NCBI GenBank assembly: GCA_014084085.1
Contig: NPFB01000014.1
Span: 114,769 to 178,768, forward strand
DNA from: Hondaea fermentalgiana
Lineage: Eukaryota; Sar; Bigyra; Thraustochytrida; Thraustochytriidae
DNA: 64,000 bases
Direction of reading: 5' to 3'
Shown: positions 29,171 through 39,274 of the stretch, piece after piece
Layout of the letters: every line of letters starts with the position of its first letter
Position numbering within the stretch: position 1 is the first letter of the stretch
Made by a program: the position numbers and the translations under genes
The notes under the pieces: model-generated
Database searches by the model: none
The model's input: only the letters and a program-made list of their open reading frames with translations
Told to the model about the DNA's origin: nothing

Positions 29171-29799
29171 CTTCTCCGCTCCAGCCCCAGGCCAGCCGGC
29201 CGTCCCGCCTCTCCTGCTCTCTGCTCTGCTCTGCTCTGCTCTGCTCCGCTCCGCCCCGAGTCCGCTCCGCTCGATCCCGTTCTGCAGCTGCACGTGGCCG
29301 CGGACGGCGGGTTTAGGATCGCCTTCTGCTGCTGCCAGTGGTGCGGCTGCTGCTTCGTTTCCTCGTCTTCTCTCTCCTCTCCCTCCTCTTCGACTTCGCC
29401 TTTCGACGCCCCCTCGCTTGGTCCGTCCCTCCTCACTCTTCGTCCGGCCGCCGCACTTTGCACGCGCCGCGACCACGGTCCAGCCTGACCGACCTGCGCC
29501 GCGCCTCGACGACGGTCCAGCCTAGCCATCCTGGCCTCCCTCCCGACCCGGACGAGCCGCGGCAGCCGCACGCAGCAGCAGCAGCTGCAGCTGCGAAGCT
29601 GCAGAGGACAGTCGAGCGAACGGCCGCGGCCGGCCTCCAAGCCGGGCTCGCTCGCGTACCTGTCGAAGGTCGAGGCACCGCGGCAGGCGTCGAAGCGCAC
29701 CGTGCGCTGCGAGCGCTCTCGGGTTTGGGGCAATCAATCGAGTCCCCGCGATGCGCAGTCCGGGATAGACGGAGGAGAGTGGCCGGCGGCGTGAGGAGG
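29171..29799. other. Divergent upstream region
   Basis: Between reductase copy B (minus) and the enolase-like gene (plus). Contains a CTCTG pentamer run (about 29218-29247) and a GCA triplet patch (about 29572-29590). No gene seen. Confidence 0.5.
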
Positions 29800-30942
29800 A
29801 TGCTGGGCGCGAGGCTCGCGCGCGCGGGGGGCCGCGGGGCGGCGCTGGCGGCGGCGGCGCAGAAGGCGGCGCAGGGCCGCGGGCCGCGGGGAGCGCGCGC
29901 GTTCTCGGTGCGGCTCCTCGGCGCGCGCGGCCGCGAGACTGGACGCCAAGGCGAGATCGAGGTCGCGGTGGAGACCTCGGCTGGCGACCACACGGTGACC
30001 GTGCGCGAGGCCAACCCGGCGCGGGCCGCGGAGGCCCTCGAGGGCGAGATCTCGAGGCTGATCAATGGCCTCGATCCCACGGACCAGCGCGGGGTGGACT
30101 CGCTCCTGTGCCAGATGGACGGCACCGCGGATCGGTCCGAGTTCACGCCCGGCGCCATCCTCGGCGTCTCGGTAGCCACAGCCATTGCTGGCGCACATGC
30201 AGCAGACCTTAAGCTGTTTGTTCATCTTGCCAAGCTCGCGGGAAAGTCCACACTGCGAATGCCCATGCCCATCTCGACATTGCCTTCGCTGCCCATGGTG
30301 TCCATGATCCCCTTTGGTGATACCTGTCTGCGCAACGCCATTGATCGTTTCCGTGTCATCTTGCAGGATGTCAAGGTTGCCGCAGATGGCCCCGAATTGA
30401 GTCCGAAAGCTCAGCTTCGGGCGCTCATGCGGCCACTCAAGAGCAGGGACATGCTGGGCGAGGTCGCGCTTGGCCTTCACGTTGACGCCGACACGGACCG
30501 TGAAAAGGTTGCCGAGTTCATGAATAAATTCCCGCTCGCAATGTTGCAGCTCAAGGACACTGAGGAGACGGAGGCTGAATCCCTTACGGCGGCGCTTGGC
30601 GAGGAGCTTCAGATTTTTGGTGGTCTCGAGCTCTACCAGTCTTTGGACGCAATCACCTATGCCTTGCAGAATGAGATCGTCAACAGTGTGATTGTCGATC
30701 CGGACTCCCTTGGCACCGTCTCTGCCGTCATTGACGCTGGCAATCTTGTCGATCAGGCGCCTGGTGTTGCGACCTTGCTTTGGGACACGCACTTGCAGGC
30801 AGACTCCATGCAGGAGTTCCTTGCACATTTGGCCCTCTCGCAGTGCATCGCCGCGGTTTCTGTGGCCGACATTGACGGACCTTTTGCAAAGGAGCTTTGC
30901 TCGCTCGAAGCCTTGCTCAACCCAACATCCCCACCAGAGTAG
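29800..30942 (+). CDS. Organelle-targeted enolase-like pseudoenzyme
   Basis: 380 residues from the ATG at 29800; the frame is open upstream but MLGARLARAGGRGAALAAAA starts a typical Arg/Ala mitochondrial presequence. Enolase homology is visible: DQRGVDSLLCQMDGTADRSEF (compare DQxxID, LDGTxNKS), GAILGVSVATAIAGAHA, and near the end DSLGTVSAVIDAGNL and WDTHLQADSMQEF (compare NQIGTVTEAI and SHRSGETEDTF). Key residues are gone: the catalytic Lys before NQIGT aligns with Asp, IEDP is replaced by LKDT, GDDL by GGLE, and SHRSGETED is not kept. It is also shorter than true enolase (about 430). It should therefore not catalyse the 2-phosphoglycerate/phosphoenolpyruvate step; a structural or regulatory role is inferred. 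Confidence 0.72.
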   Translation: MLGARLARAGGRGAALAAAAQKAAQGRGPRGARAFSVRLLGARGRETGRQGEIEVAVETSAGDHTVTVREANPARAAEALEGEISRLINGLDPTDQRGVDSLLCQMDGTADRSEFTPGAILGVSVATAIAGAHAADLKLFVHLAKLAGKSTLRMPMPISTLPSLPMVSMIPFGDTCLRNAIDRFRVILQDVKVAADGPELSPKAQLRALMRPLKSRDMLGEVALGLHVDADTDREKVAEFMNKFPLAMLQLKDTEETEAESLTAALGEELQIFGGLELYQSLDAITYALQNEIVNSVIVDPDSLGTVSAVIDAGNLVDQAPGVATLLWDTHLQADSMQEFLAHLALSQCIAAVSVADIDGPFAKELCSLEALLNPTSPPE

Positions 30943-31227
30943 ATTCTCGAGAGAATAAGACTTGGCTTCCTTCTCCCTTATTTTTTGATGTGTAATTGAA
31001 GCTTGGGACATTTTTCTTCACAAATGGTCTTTCCAATAGCGTTGTTGCATATTCTCGATTGGGATCGTGGAGCGACAAGGGACAGTGCTCGACTGCCAAT
31101 TGTCAAAAACCAAGGACAGTGTGTTTTTCATTCACACAAATTCGAAGAGGCATGCAAATAACAAAAATCGATCCTTTTTCTTTGTGAAAGCCCATTTTCT
31201 TTTTGGGGAGAGCGGGTGAAAGGAATT

Positions 31228-31872
31228 TTAAAGACGAGCTTGCTGAGTCGAGGCATCAGGACTCTTCCCATCCGCAGCGAGCCTCTGTTCTTCGATCAAG
31301 TCGTATGCCTCAAGCGCCCTGTCGATTGCTTCTTGATGTTTTGGCAAGTTTTTGCGCACATTATTTTCCATGTTTGGGCTGCCCCGCAAAAGGACAACCT
31401 GGTGGCGTGCCTTGTACAAAAGAGCACCCTCTGAAGGATGGCCACGATAAAAATCTGCATCTGTAAAGGCCACGTTCTTTCCGATGCGATTAATGTGAAT
31501 TTCCACAAAGACCGTTTTGCCCAAGCTGACGCCATCGAGAAAATCCACATTAAGCGAAGTGCTCATAGAAGGCACCCAGGTTCGTTCGGTCCGCAGATTG
31601 CACGAGAGCAGTAAGACCGTCGTCAGGGAGTCTGTCAGCGATGGGACGTAGCCGCCAAACAAGTTGCCCCCTGCGTTGAGCATCTCCTTTTCCACCACAA
31701 AGCTCATGAGTCCCGTGGCGCTCTTCAGCCTCCCGCGCGAATCCAGCACGATATCGCACGCCACCGTCTCGTGCGGTACGTAGTTCGACCGGTGTTGTGT
31801 CAGCTCGCGCATGACGTCGGCCACGCTGCTAAACAGCGCGAAGTCCTCTTCCGGCGTCTCAGACGTCGCCAT
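31228..31872 (-). CDS. Hotdog-fold thioesterase (ACOT13/PaaI-like)
   Basis: 214 residues. The hotdog core holds LNAGGNLFGGYVPSLTDSLT (65-84), where family members have the catalytic Asn/Gly-rich turn and Asp81 on the central helix, followed by STSLNVDFLDGVSLGKTVFV and RIGKNVAFTDADFY, closely resembling ACOT13 (GVSVDMNITYMSPAKLGE, KTLAFTSVDL). The likely reaction is hydrolysis of acyl-CoA to free fatty acid and CoA. An N-terminal extension of about 55 residues and a charged C-terminal tail exceed the usual 140-residue size. No clear targeting peptide. Convergent with the enolase-like gene. Confidence 0.85.
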   Translation of the reverse strand: MATSETPEEDFALFSSVADVMRELTQHRSNYVPHETVACDIVLDSRGRLKSATGLMSFVVEKEMLNAGGNLFGGYVPSLTDSLTTVLLLSCNLRTERTWVPSMSTSLNVDFLDGVSLGKTVFVEIHINRIGKNVAFTDADFYRGHPSEGALLYKARHQVVLLRGSPNMENNVRKNLPKHQEAIDRALEAYDLIEEQRLAADGKSPDASTQQARL

Positions 31873-32810
31873 GCTTCCTCGCGACCTTCCTCTTCAAGCA
31901 ACTATGCCTGCGACAACTGCGACACTCTAGCAATCCACGAGCTGCCCGCGCAGGTCGAAGAACCCAGCTCTCCTCCTCCTCCTCCTCCTACTGCTGCTGC
32001 ACGTGCCGCTATCGTCGTCGCCGTCGTTCGAGGTCTGCGAGCATCAGCGAGCGTGTCGCCGCCGTGCGCCTCGCCTCGCCTCCTCCTCCTTCCCGCGCGT
32101 CATGAGTCCGACTCCGCCTTCTCCTTCTCCATCCCCGACTCCGTCCCCACCTCCTCGCCCGTCTCCCGCCGTCAGTCCTCGCCCGCGGCGGCCGGGTCCC
32201 TGCGCAGGGGAATGCAAGCGAGGACCCGGCGCGGCACAGGGTTGGACGAGCTGGATCAAGCTGGAGAGAGACGGAAAGCGCGGAAAGGAGATGAAGATTG
32301 ATGTTGGACCAGGTTGACCTCGAATGATGTTGGACCAAGTTGACCTCGACGATGAGGACGGAGACTCCGAGGCAGAGAGAAAGAGAGCGCGCCCGGCGGG
32401 CACGTGCACACGGAGCGCAGCGCAGCGCAGCGCAGCGCAGCGCAGACGCAGCGCAGGGCAGAGCAGAGCAGCGCGGAGCGAACGGAGACGAGAGCGCGCC
32501 GCGGCAGGCCGAAGGGAAGGACTCTGTCGCCTGTCTGACACAGCGAGCGACGGAGACTGCGCTCACGAGGAGGTGACGCAGAGACCTTCGACCTGGGCGC
32601 AGACGACGGGAGCGCGCGCGGCGCCCCGGTTGGACGCGGGCGGGACGCGCCCCTGGCTGGGACGGGCGCAGCGTGGCGAGCGGTACCAACGACAGGGGGA
32701 GCAACCGCGTGCAAACCGGTGGTATACTGCAAGTGCAAAAAGTTATCGGCTGGGCTGGTTAGGGCGTGCGCGGTGAGGTCTCGTAGAAGGTATTTGTTCT
32801 CAGGCTGAGC
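31873..32810. other. GC-rich divergent region with pentamer repeats
   Basis: Between the thioesterase (minus) and an unrecognised gene (plus). Carries CTCCT repeats (about 31970-31992), an imperfect direct repeat of a GATGTTGGACCA-type unit (about 32301-32342) and GCGCA pentamers (about 32412-32450). No protein features in any frame. Confidence 0.5.
32412..32450. repeat. (GCGCA)n pentanucleotide repeat
   Basis: Six to seven GCGCA units within the thioesterase/hypothetical gene spacer. Confidence 0.85.
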
Positions 32811-34418
32811 ATGGCAGAAAGCAAACCCACAATGGCGTCCGTACCGCCTACAGCGCCATCGACGACAGCACCAATGTCCGGAAAACAAAACCCTTCAAAT
32901 GGTCTTCGAACCGATGATGATGACGAAGTCCAAGCCATGGTGGACCGTGTGCTGATGGAAATCGCGCGCGTGGGCATCGCTGCTCCTGTAGGCACCATGT
33001 TCTCCGGTCTCGGCGCCAACGTAGGGACCTTGGCGGACAATAAAGAGGAACTTCAAGAGGTACTCACACCATTCTTCTTCGGAAGCGGGTGTCAGGCCTT
33101 TGACATGGCTGTCTCCGCCCAAGGCGGTCTCGATGTCAGTCGAGGGGCAAAGTTATCCACTCTCGGGGCAGGCGACATGTACGCAAACGTCGTCTTTGAA
33201 GAGGATACCGCGTCCATTGGTAGGTCCAAGCGCGTGCGCGCGCACAAACTCGAAGGCGCCTTCCGGTTCGGAGATTTTGTTGACATTCGCTCCATTGAAA
33301 CGGTTGCAAGGGCCGTCATTCGACAAATTGGTCTGCCACAAGCGCCAAGTATCACATCCGAAACCTTTGCTGCCTGTCTCAGGCAAGGCCTTCCTGCAGT
33401 TCACGCGATGCTCTCGCGAATTCTTTTCATGGAAGAGTCTGACGTCCACGTCGCCTACGTGCCTCCCTCCGCAACGGTCAGCGAAGGATCTTCGCGTGCG
33501 ATCCGTCTCGAGTTCACGGGAGTTCTCAGCATCAAAAAACTCAAACACGTGTACTATTCGCTCGACAACATTGTCCAGCACCTGAATCGTCTCAATTTAG
33601 CATTGCTACCTGCACAGGCAGGGTCAATGAGCGAGAGCGAGATGGAGGCCTATGCTGCCGAAGCCCCGGCTTTTGTCAAAGTGCATCTTGAACATCGCAG
33701 CGGGAACAGATGCAACATCTCTTTGGTTCTCTGCCTACTTGAAGGCAGCAATTCGCTTCTTTTCATGGATCAAGTGACTCTCGCACCCTGCAAAGATGCC
33801 AGTGGAAAGTTCCGCGTCGTGCCGTTCGACATGAGCCAGGCGCAGTCTTTTTATCTCCGACTTCGCATCCAGGCGCGCGTTGCCGAACTCGGATGCGCGA
33901 CTTTCAATCTTCCAGAGCTCGTCTTCAAGCTTGCCAACCGTGTTCCAGCGCCAGGTGCGATTCCAGAGGAGATCTTTGAGCTCACGCTTGCATACATGTC
34001 GGGCCACCACCGACTTGCCTCAATCGCCCTTCGCCCATTTATCAACATTGACAATTTCCGCGCAGTCTTGACACAGGACTTGCATATTGAAATCGGCTGG
34101 AAGCCCAAAGCCGGCGAGGAGTCGTCCGAAGCGCTTTCCAAAGTGCCTGGTGATGCCGAAAACGCCAGCGAGGCCCAGTCATCGACCACAGCCGTGAGCG
34201 GAGGCGAGGCCGAGAAGAATCGTATTCGTCTCGGTACCTTTGATCTCAATTTCCGCTTCAAGCTCGTGCCGCCTCGGAGTGCTGTGACGCACTGTCTTTC
34301 GTTCTTCATCAAGACACAAATCGGTCGCTTTGATTTGCTTGACTTTGTTCGGGATTTATGCACGGCAATTGGTGCCGATATTTCCGCCCTCGCGCAAAAA
34401 TTAGATGCAACAAAGTGA
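32811..34418 (+). CDS. Unrecognised 535-residue protein
   Basis: One continuous frame with good codon bias. The first 35 residues are Ser/Thr/Pro-rich. After that the protein is mixed alpha/beta and soluble-looking: a Gly-rich segment (FFFGSGCQAFDMAVSAQGGLDV), several beta-type stretches (AIRLEFTGVLSIKKLKHVYY, RLGTFDLNFRFKLVPP) and a short disordered acidic loop near 445-470. No signal peptide, membrane helix or catalytic motif is evident, and I do not recognise the family. Convergent with the PLK4-like gene. Confidence 0.7.
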   Translation: MAESKPTMASVPPTAPSTTAPMSGKQNPSNGLRTDDDDEVQAMVDRVLMEIARVGIAAPVGTMFSGLGANVGTLADNKEELQEVLTPFFFGSGCQAFDMAVSAQGGLDVSRGAKLSTLGAGDMYANVVFEEDTASIGRSKRVRAHKLEGAFRFGDFVDIRSIETVARAVIRQIGLPQAPSITSETFAACLRQGLPAVHAMLSRILFMEESDVHVAYVPPSATVSEGSSRAIRLEFTGVLSIKKLKHVYYSLDNIVQHLNRLNLALLPAQAGSMSESEMEAYAAEAPAFVKVHLEHRSGNRCNISLVLCLLEGSNSLLFMDQVTLAPCKDASGKFRVVPFDMSQAQSFYLRLRIQARVAELGCATFNLPELVFKLANRVPAPGAIPEEIFELTLAYMSGHHRLASIALRPFINIDNFRAVLTQDLHIEIGWKPKAGEESSEALSKVPGDAENASEAQSSTTAVSGGEAEKNRIRLGTFDLNFRFKLVPPRSAVTHCLSFFIKTQIGRFDLLDFVRDLCTAIGADISALAQKLDATK

Positions 34419-34745
34419 GTCTTGCAGGCCAAGTAAGTACTGTTCTTAGTCTTTGCTTTTGGCCCAATGCAGCATTGGCTCGCTCGATATTGCTCATGTT
34501 TTTATGAAAAAGGCGACCATTTTCTCAAAGGAATGTTCGCAAGTTAGTTCAGTAGAGATTGCCATTTGTTTTCAATAGAGGAATAAAGTATGTTTGTTTG
34601 CGTTACAATACTGTTTCTTTTTTGCCAGACTTCGCCAAAGAAAGAAATGTTAGTCAGTATTTCCAGCCAGACTTTTTAGAAATTTTGGTCAAAGTCTGCA
34701 TGGGCTTTAATTTCGCAAGGCTGTTAACGATTTTTTTTCTTCGCG
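34419..34745. other. Convergent intergenic region
   Basis: AT-rich DNA separating the 3' ends of the 535-residue protein gene and the PLK4-like gene; no gene seen. Confidence 0.6.
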
Positions 34746-36578
34746 CTACGAGGCCGTCTCCAATAACTGGTTGACTACAGCTTGAGCTTGTCGCAACTTG
34801 CTCCGCAGCTCAGTTGGGAGCACAGGGAGATTGGTTGACGCAAGACCTGGCAGTAGTGCATAGGAGCGGTCGGCGCACGTCAATACGCTCGCTGAGCGAT
34901 CAAGAGTAAGATCCGTCCCGTCCTCCAAGTGCACATTGACATGGCCTTGGGCTGTTCGCATCCCCGTGCCGACGCCTGGCAAGGTGACCTGATCGTCGTT
35001 GACAATGACAGGATAGTACACAGGGGTCTTGGATCCGGCCTGTTTTCGGTAAATGTCCATTTCGATCTGCAAGCACCGCAAGGCTGCCTGTTGAACCAAG
35101 AAAGGGAGGTCTGCATGCTCGCTCTTTCCTGCACTTCCGCCCAATTTGCTCACGACTGGATATGAGCGGTCTCCGATGCGGACCGTTGGTGCGCTGACGT
35201 CCGCGGAAAGGTCATAGGTTGCATGTGTTTGTCGGTCTTGAAGCCAAACGCGTGCCACGCCGCCAATCACAGCAGCCAGCATGGTTTCTGGATGCGAGAG
35301 CTTGAGCACCACTTTCGGCGTCGTGCTCGCCAAGATGCTCACGGCTTTCGCAGCAAATTGCTGCAGCTTACTGTATCGCGCTGGCATCCATTCCGACACG
35401 ATAATCTCTCGTGGCGTACGAGACGCCTTGTTGACAACTGTGACGACCACCGCGCCATCACGACGGATTTGCACGAGATGTGAGCCGAAAACGTGCTGCA
35501 CTCCGCGCACGTCGCCCGTGTGTATCCGCACATATGAACGCCGATCTTCTTGGTGAGGGTTGCGCAAATTCTCTTTGTTACCTCCAGACGCCTGTACGAG
35601 TGCGACACGCGGTGATGCTGCGCCTGCTGTCCCTGTTGCAGTTGCTTTGCTGTTGTGTGATCGTAACGGGGTTGTGTTTCCGCCGAAGGATCCGCCACGC
35701 GACGGGCTCGATGCAAAGGCGGCCTGTGCAGCTCGCTCGTAGGCCTCAGTGCCCTTGAGGTATGGATGCAAGAGGATCTCTGCAGCGGTTGAACGATCTT
35801 CCTTGTAGTTGAGTAAAATTGTCAACAGATCGTGCGCCACGTCTTGTCGAATCTTTTCCGTGCGCTGATATCGCTGTTTGGGTTCGAGGTGCTTGCCGTC
35901 GTTCAACATTGTATACAAAAGGCAGCCCAATGACCACAGATCAGCCTGAACCGGGTCGTACGAGAGGCCGGATCGGCGATTGTGATGTCGGACTTCAGGA
36001 GCCATGTAGCAAGGTGTGCCGCAAATGGTATGATGCTCCCGGTCTTCAATTCGCGCCGCGAGACCAAAGTCGCTAATTTTCACATGCAGCTCATTCGTCA
36101 CGAGAATGTTGCTAAGTTTGAGATCGCGATGTACAATGTCATTCTCGTGCAAATGGGCCACGGCCGAGACGATTTCGCCAAACCAGCGACGAACCACCTC
36201 GCGATCGAGAGGTTTGTGCTTTTTCAGAAAGTGAAAGAGGTTTCCTTTCTCGCAAAGTTCGAGTACAAGAAACAAGTGTGCTTTGTTCTCGAAAAAGGAG
36301 TGCATGCGTACAATGTGAGGGTGTCGTTTGAGCGAGAGCTGCAACTTGATCTCTTCGGCAACGCGGGCGAGGAGACCTTTATCCTTGAGCCATCGTTTTG
36401 ACATGACTTTGATGGCGAACGTCCGTCGTGCGTCTGACTCGTCTTTGCCATCTCCTTCGCGCAGCACGGCGCGGTACACCTTGCCGAAGCCGCCTTTGCC
36501 GATGAGCTCGCCCACGCTAAAGTCCTTTATGCTCTTCATCGCGCCTGCCCTCAATCGTTCGTGAGCGGCGCTGCACAA
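34746..36578 (-). CDS. Polo-like kinase 4 (PLK4/SAK)-like protein kinase
   Basis: 610 residues; Met14 (position 36539) is an alternative start, directly before SIKDFSVGELIGKGGFG, which mirrors PLK4 IEDFKVGNLLGKGSFA. Catalytic residues are present: Lys57 (FAIKVMSK), Asp152 (HRDLKLSN), DFGLA (170-174), GTPCYMAPEV. The lower lobe is shortened after WSLGCLLYTML (no PPF motif) but ends with LHPYLKG. After a low-complexity linker (about 285-350), the C-terminal region (about 350-600) is beta-rich and resembles the cryptic and terminal polo boxes of PLK4 (HLVQIRRDGAVVVTV, VVLKLSHPETMLAAVIGG, DGTDLTLDRSASVLTCADRS). PLK4 starts centriole duplication, so this predicts a centriole or basal-body cycle, for example flagellated zoospores. 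Confidence 0.82.
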   Translation of the reverse strand: MCSAAHERLRAGAMKSIKDFSVGELIGKGGFGKVYRAVLREGDGKDESDARRTFAIKVMSKRWLKDKGLLARVAEEIKLQLSLKRHPHIVRMHSFFENKAHLFLVLELCEKGNLFHFLKKHKPLDREVVRRWFGEIVSAVAHLHENDIVHRDLKLSNILVTNELHVKISDFGLAARIEDREHHTICGTPCYMAPEVRHHNRRSGLSYDPVQADLWSLGCLLYTMLNDGKHLEPKQRYQRTEKIRQDVAHDLLTILLNYKEDRSTAAEILLHPYLKGTEAYERAAQAAFASSPSRGGSFGGNTTPLRSHNSKATATGTAGAASPRVALVQASGGNKENLRNPHQEDRRSYVRIHTGDVRGVQHVFGSHLVQIRRDGAVVVTVVNKASRTPREIIVSEWMPARYSKLQQFAAKAVSILASTTPKVVLKLSHPETMLAAVIGGVARVWLQDRQTHATYDLSADVSAPTVRIGDRSYPVVSKLGGSAGKSEHADLPFLVQQAALRCLQIEMDIYRKQAGSKTPVYYPVIVNDDQVTLPGVGTGMRTAQGHVNVHLEDGTDLTLDRSASVLTCADRSYALLPGLASTNLPVLPTELRSKLRQAQAVVNQLLETAS

Positions 36579-37064
36579 GCGAGGTTGAGAAAGACGCTAC
36601 CACCGCGGAGCACCAAGAGAGAGGGGTTGGGAGAGAGGGCGGGGAGCGCGCGCGGTCGCTCGCCGCGCCACCACGTCGCAAGACTTTGTCCCTTGCTTGA
36701 TCATCTGCTCTTTCTTCTTCCCCCAAAAGCGCCCCAAAGTGACAGTTAGGTGCGCTGCGACATTGCAAAAAACAGACTCCGCGTTTGTCCGGTTAAAATG
36801 GAGCAAGCCTTGCTTGCAATCGACGACACGCAATGTCCCAAGCTTTGATGATCGCGCGAGGGAAAAGGGCCGCGCCAGCGGCACGCGCGAAGTCAACTCA
36901 TCGAGCTTGGCGAGCACGACGTTGATCGGCACGACGTTTGCGGGCACCAGTTCGTCTTGCCGTTGCCGGGCGTCTTGCCAGGCCGGTAACGTTCGGAGCC
37001 AGCTAAAGAAGGACGTAGACCCCGAGGACCACGGCCAGTATATGTACGCACGCAAGCGAACACG
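36579..37064. other. Divergent upstream region
   Basis: Between the PLK4-like gene (minus) and the 520-residue protein gene (plus). A TATATG element lies near 37036, about 30 bases before the plus-strand ATG; its role is unclear. No gene. Confidence 0.5.
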
Positions 37065-38627
37065 ATGGCCACGGCACGCACGCCCAAACTGGCAGCAGCG
37101 GAGCGTTTCGTCGTCATGGTAGGCAAAGAAGATGGAGCGAGACAAGAGGCCAAACAAGGAGAGACCGACGCTGCAAGCCTCGTGCTCTGGGACTGGGACT
37201 CGGGTCGAATACGAAGTCTTCGTGTACCAGCAACGGCAGACGTGGCGCCTGCGCACTTTCTGCATGCCTTCGTACTTCGAGAGGGCGTCGAAGGACGCTG
37301 TGAAGCCATAGCAGGGCTTTACATGGACCCCGCATCAAATGTTGCAAAGTGGCACGTGTGGCGTGAGCCCGAAGCTGGTCATTTCACTTATTGCGACAAG
37401 GATTTTCACGATGAACGCCTGATTCAATTTGCCCAGCTCGTCGCCTCAAATGCCACTGCGCCAGAATCTACTCCATCCCAAATCCCGCCCAATCTCGTGG
37501 ACATTTGTTGGGTATCAGCATGGCTTGCTGTCGGCGCAACAAGTTTTGATGTGGTTTGGGTGAAAAATGGATCCATCATGTGTCACTTTGATCCCTGGCC
37601 GCCAGATGAAGACGGACCTCGTGTAGATCCGGTATCGGGTAACAAGGAAACGCTCATTTGCATTGCTGCCAATGCAGAATTTGTTTGCATTGCAACGTCT
37701 TTTGGCCGCCTTCACGTGCTGTGCCGACAAGATATGGCATGGCGACTCACGCTGCCGCTTGGCGAGCTCATCGTCTCCATGGCGGCGACACGATGGAGAG
37801 GCCAGCTTGTGGCCACGCGCACTGCAGATGGGTCAATTCGCGTCATAAATCTAGAGACCGCACTTGCCGTTGGATTTCTCGACAAAAGTCAACTTGAGTT
37901 GCACCAACGCAAAGGCGATATAGGCGACACAAGTTTCCACGCTGCAACTTGTAAATGCTGCGCGCAGACAGAAGCCTGCTTTGCTGTTTCGAATCAAGAC
38001 TTTATTGTTTGCCGCGATCTTTGCAGTGGCAAGACTCGTGCTCTCTCAAGGGCATCTCTTCGACCGGGCGCGGAATGCAAACGATGGTGTCTTATTCAAG
38101 CAAGCGACAAAGAGATCCCCCCACCGGGAGGCAACCACGTTGCCTTGCTTCTGAACAACTTTGTCATTGCCACTTCGAACGTTTCGCCAAATGAGCTCTT
38201 GATCTTCGCGCTCACGCCTCACAAAGCCGCAAAAGTTGGGCGTCTTTTGCTCTCGGCGGCTTGCATCGGCTTCGACATTGATGTTCACAAGCGAAATCGT
38301 ATTGTTGCGCTGGATGTCGCAGGCACCCTTTCAATATTCCCGCTTCGCCTTGGGGACCAATTCGAACCCGCTGTGCGCATCAAATTTCGGGACGAGCCGA
38401 AGCCAGTGCTGGTCGCAGCTCACGCAGGCCGCATTGCTGTAGCAAATCATTCCACACTTGTCGTACTACTTCGGCCTGGGCAATCTGCTGAAGAGTTCCG
38501 CATTGACAAGACCTTTCGCCATTTGCGAATTTCGTCGTTGCATTGGCATGGCCCAAACAGCGTTGTACTCAATCATGTCGAACATTTTTCAGTTCCTGAT
38601 TCCGTCTCATCTCGCCAAGGTACATGA
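37065..38627 (+). CDS. Possible beta-propeller protein, unrecognised
   Basis: 520 residues. The sequence alternates short beta-type stretches with turns (FVCIATSFGRLHVLCRQDM, GQLVATRTADGSIRVINLE, RIVALDVAGTLSIFPLR, RIAVANHSTLVVLLRPG), the look of a WD40-like propeller, though canonical GH...WD repeats are not clear. A CKCC motif lies near residue 297. No membrane segment or targeting signal. I cannot name a family; a scaffold role is only a guess from fold. Confidence 0.65.
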   Translation: MATARTPKLAAAERFVVMVGKEDGARQEAKQGETDAASLVLWDWDSGRIRSLRVPATADVAPAHFLHAFVLREGVEGRCEAIAGLYMDPASNVAKWHVWREPEAGHFTYCDKDFHDERLIQFAQLVASNATAPESTPSQIPPNLVDICWVSAWLAVGATSFDVVWVKNGSIMCHFDPWPPDEDGPRVDPVSGNKETLICIAANAEFVCIATSFGRLHVLCRQDMAWRLTLPLGELIVSMAATRWRGQLVATRTADGSIRVINLETALAVGFLDKSQLELHQRKGDIGDTSFHAATCKCCAQTEACFAVSNQDFIVCRDLCSGKTRALSRASLRPGAECKRWCLIQASDKEIPPPGGNHVALLLNNFVIATSNVSPNELLIFALTPHKAAKVGRLLLSAACIGFDIDVHKRNRIVALDVAGTLSIFPLRLGDQFEPAVRIKFRDEPKPVLVAAHAGRIAVANHSTLVVLLRPGQSAEEFRIDKTFRHLRISSLHWHGPNSVVLNHVEHFSVPDSVSSRQGT

Positions 38628-39274
38628 CGGATTGATTGTAGCTAGATAGCCAAGCAAAGGAGCTGACGAATGCAGTAAAGATGAGAACAAACTAGGCGAT
38701 GCCGGACAAGACATTGCGGCTGCAGAATGTCCAGGTAATAGATCGATAGACGGACGAATGGATGGATAGAAGGATGGAGAGGCCAAGAAAGAAGACTGTA
38801 CGACATCTACATTTGGACGCGAAGTGGAAACTCTGAAAAGTATAGTTGATGATTGTTGGAGCAAGTGCGTAACCAAAAAAGAGAAGAAAAAAAACTTTGG
38901 AAAGGGTGCAACGCGAGCGACAGGAAAGGGTAAGCAAGCCTTGAGATGAATTGTTTTCGGGCTTGTCAACTGTTGCTCTCGCCAACCTTTTTCTTTACAT
39001 TTCTTTCAATTGTTTTCATTTTTCTTTCGCGTAAAAAAAAAAAAAAGCTTTGGTAGTATAGTAAAAGCAAAAACAAAACGAGACCAACGTCGATCTATCC
39101 GCAGCAGCGAGATCGCAGCAGCGGCTGCGACGGCAGTGCCCCCGCAGGCAGGGTCTTGCTCGCTCGCTCGTTCACTCGGCCGCCCGCTCGCTTGATTGCG
39201 TGCGTGCGTGCGTGCGTGCGCACTTTCGTACCTCGGTTTCTTTCGAGCGGTCGAGGCGAAGCGCCGTCGCCACC
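38628..39274. other. Intergenic region before LSM2
   Basis: 3' region of the preceding gene and promoter of LSM2. A GATA/GGAT-rich patch lies at about 38735-38780, an A-run at about 39031-39045, and GTGC units at 39197-39220. No gene seen. Confidence 0.55.

Noticed and set aside
29171..29476. N-terminal extension of reductase copy B
   Set aside because: Arg/Glu-rich translation of pentamer repeats; the Rossmann strand must begin near MPHVGVLGAG at 29170.
39050..39075. tRNA-like start (TTTGGTAGTATAGT)
   Set aside because: No T-arm consensus or acceptor-stem pairing follows at the right distance.
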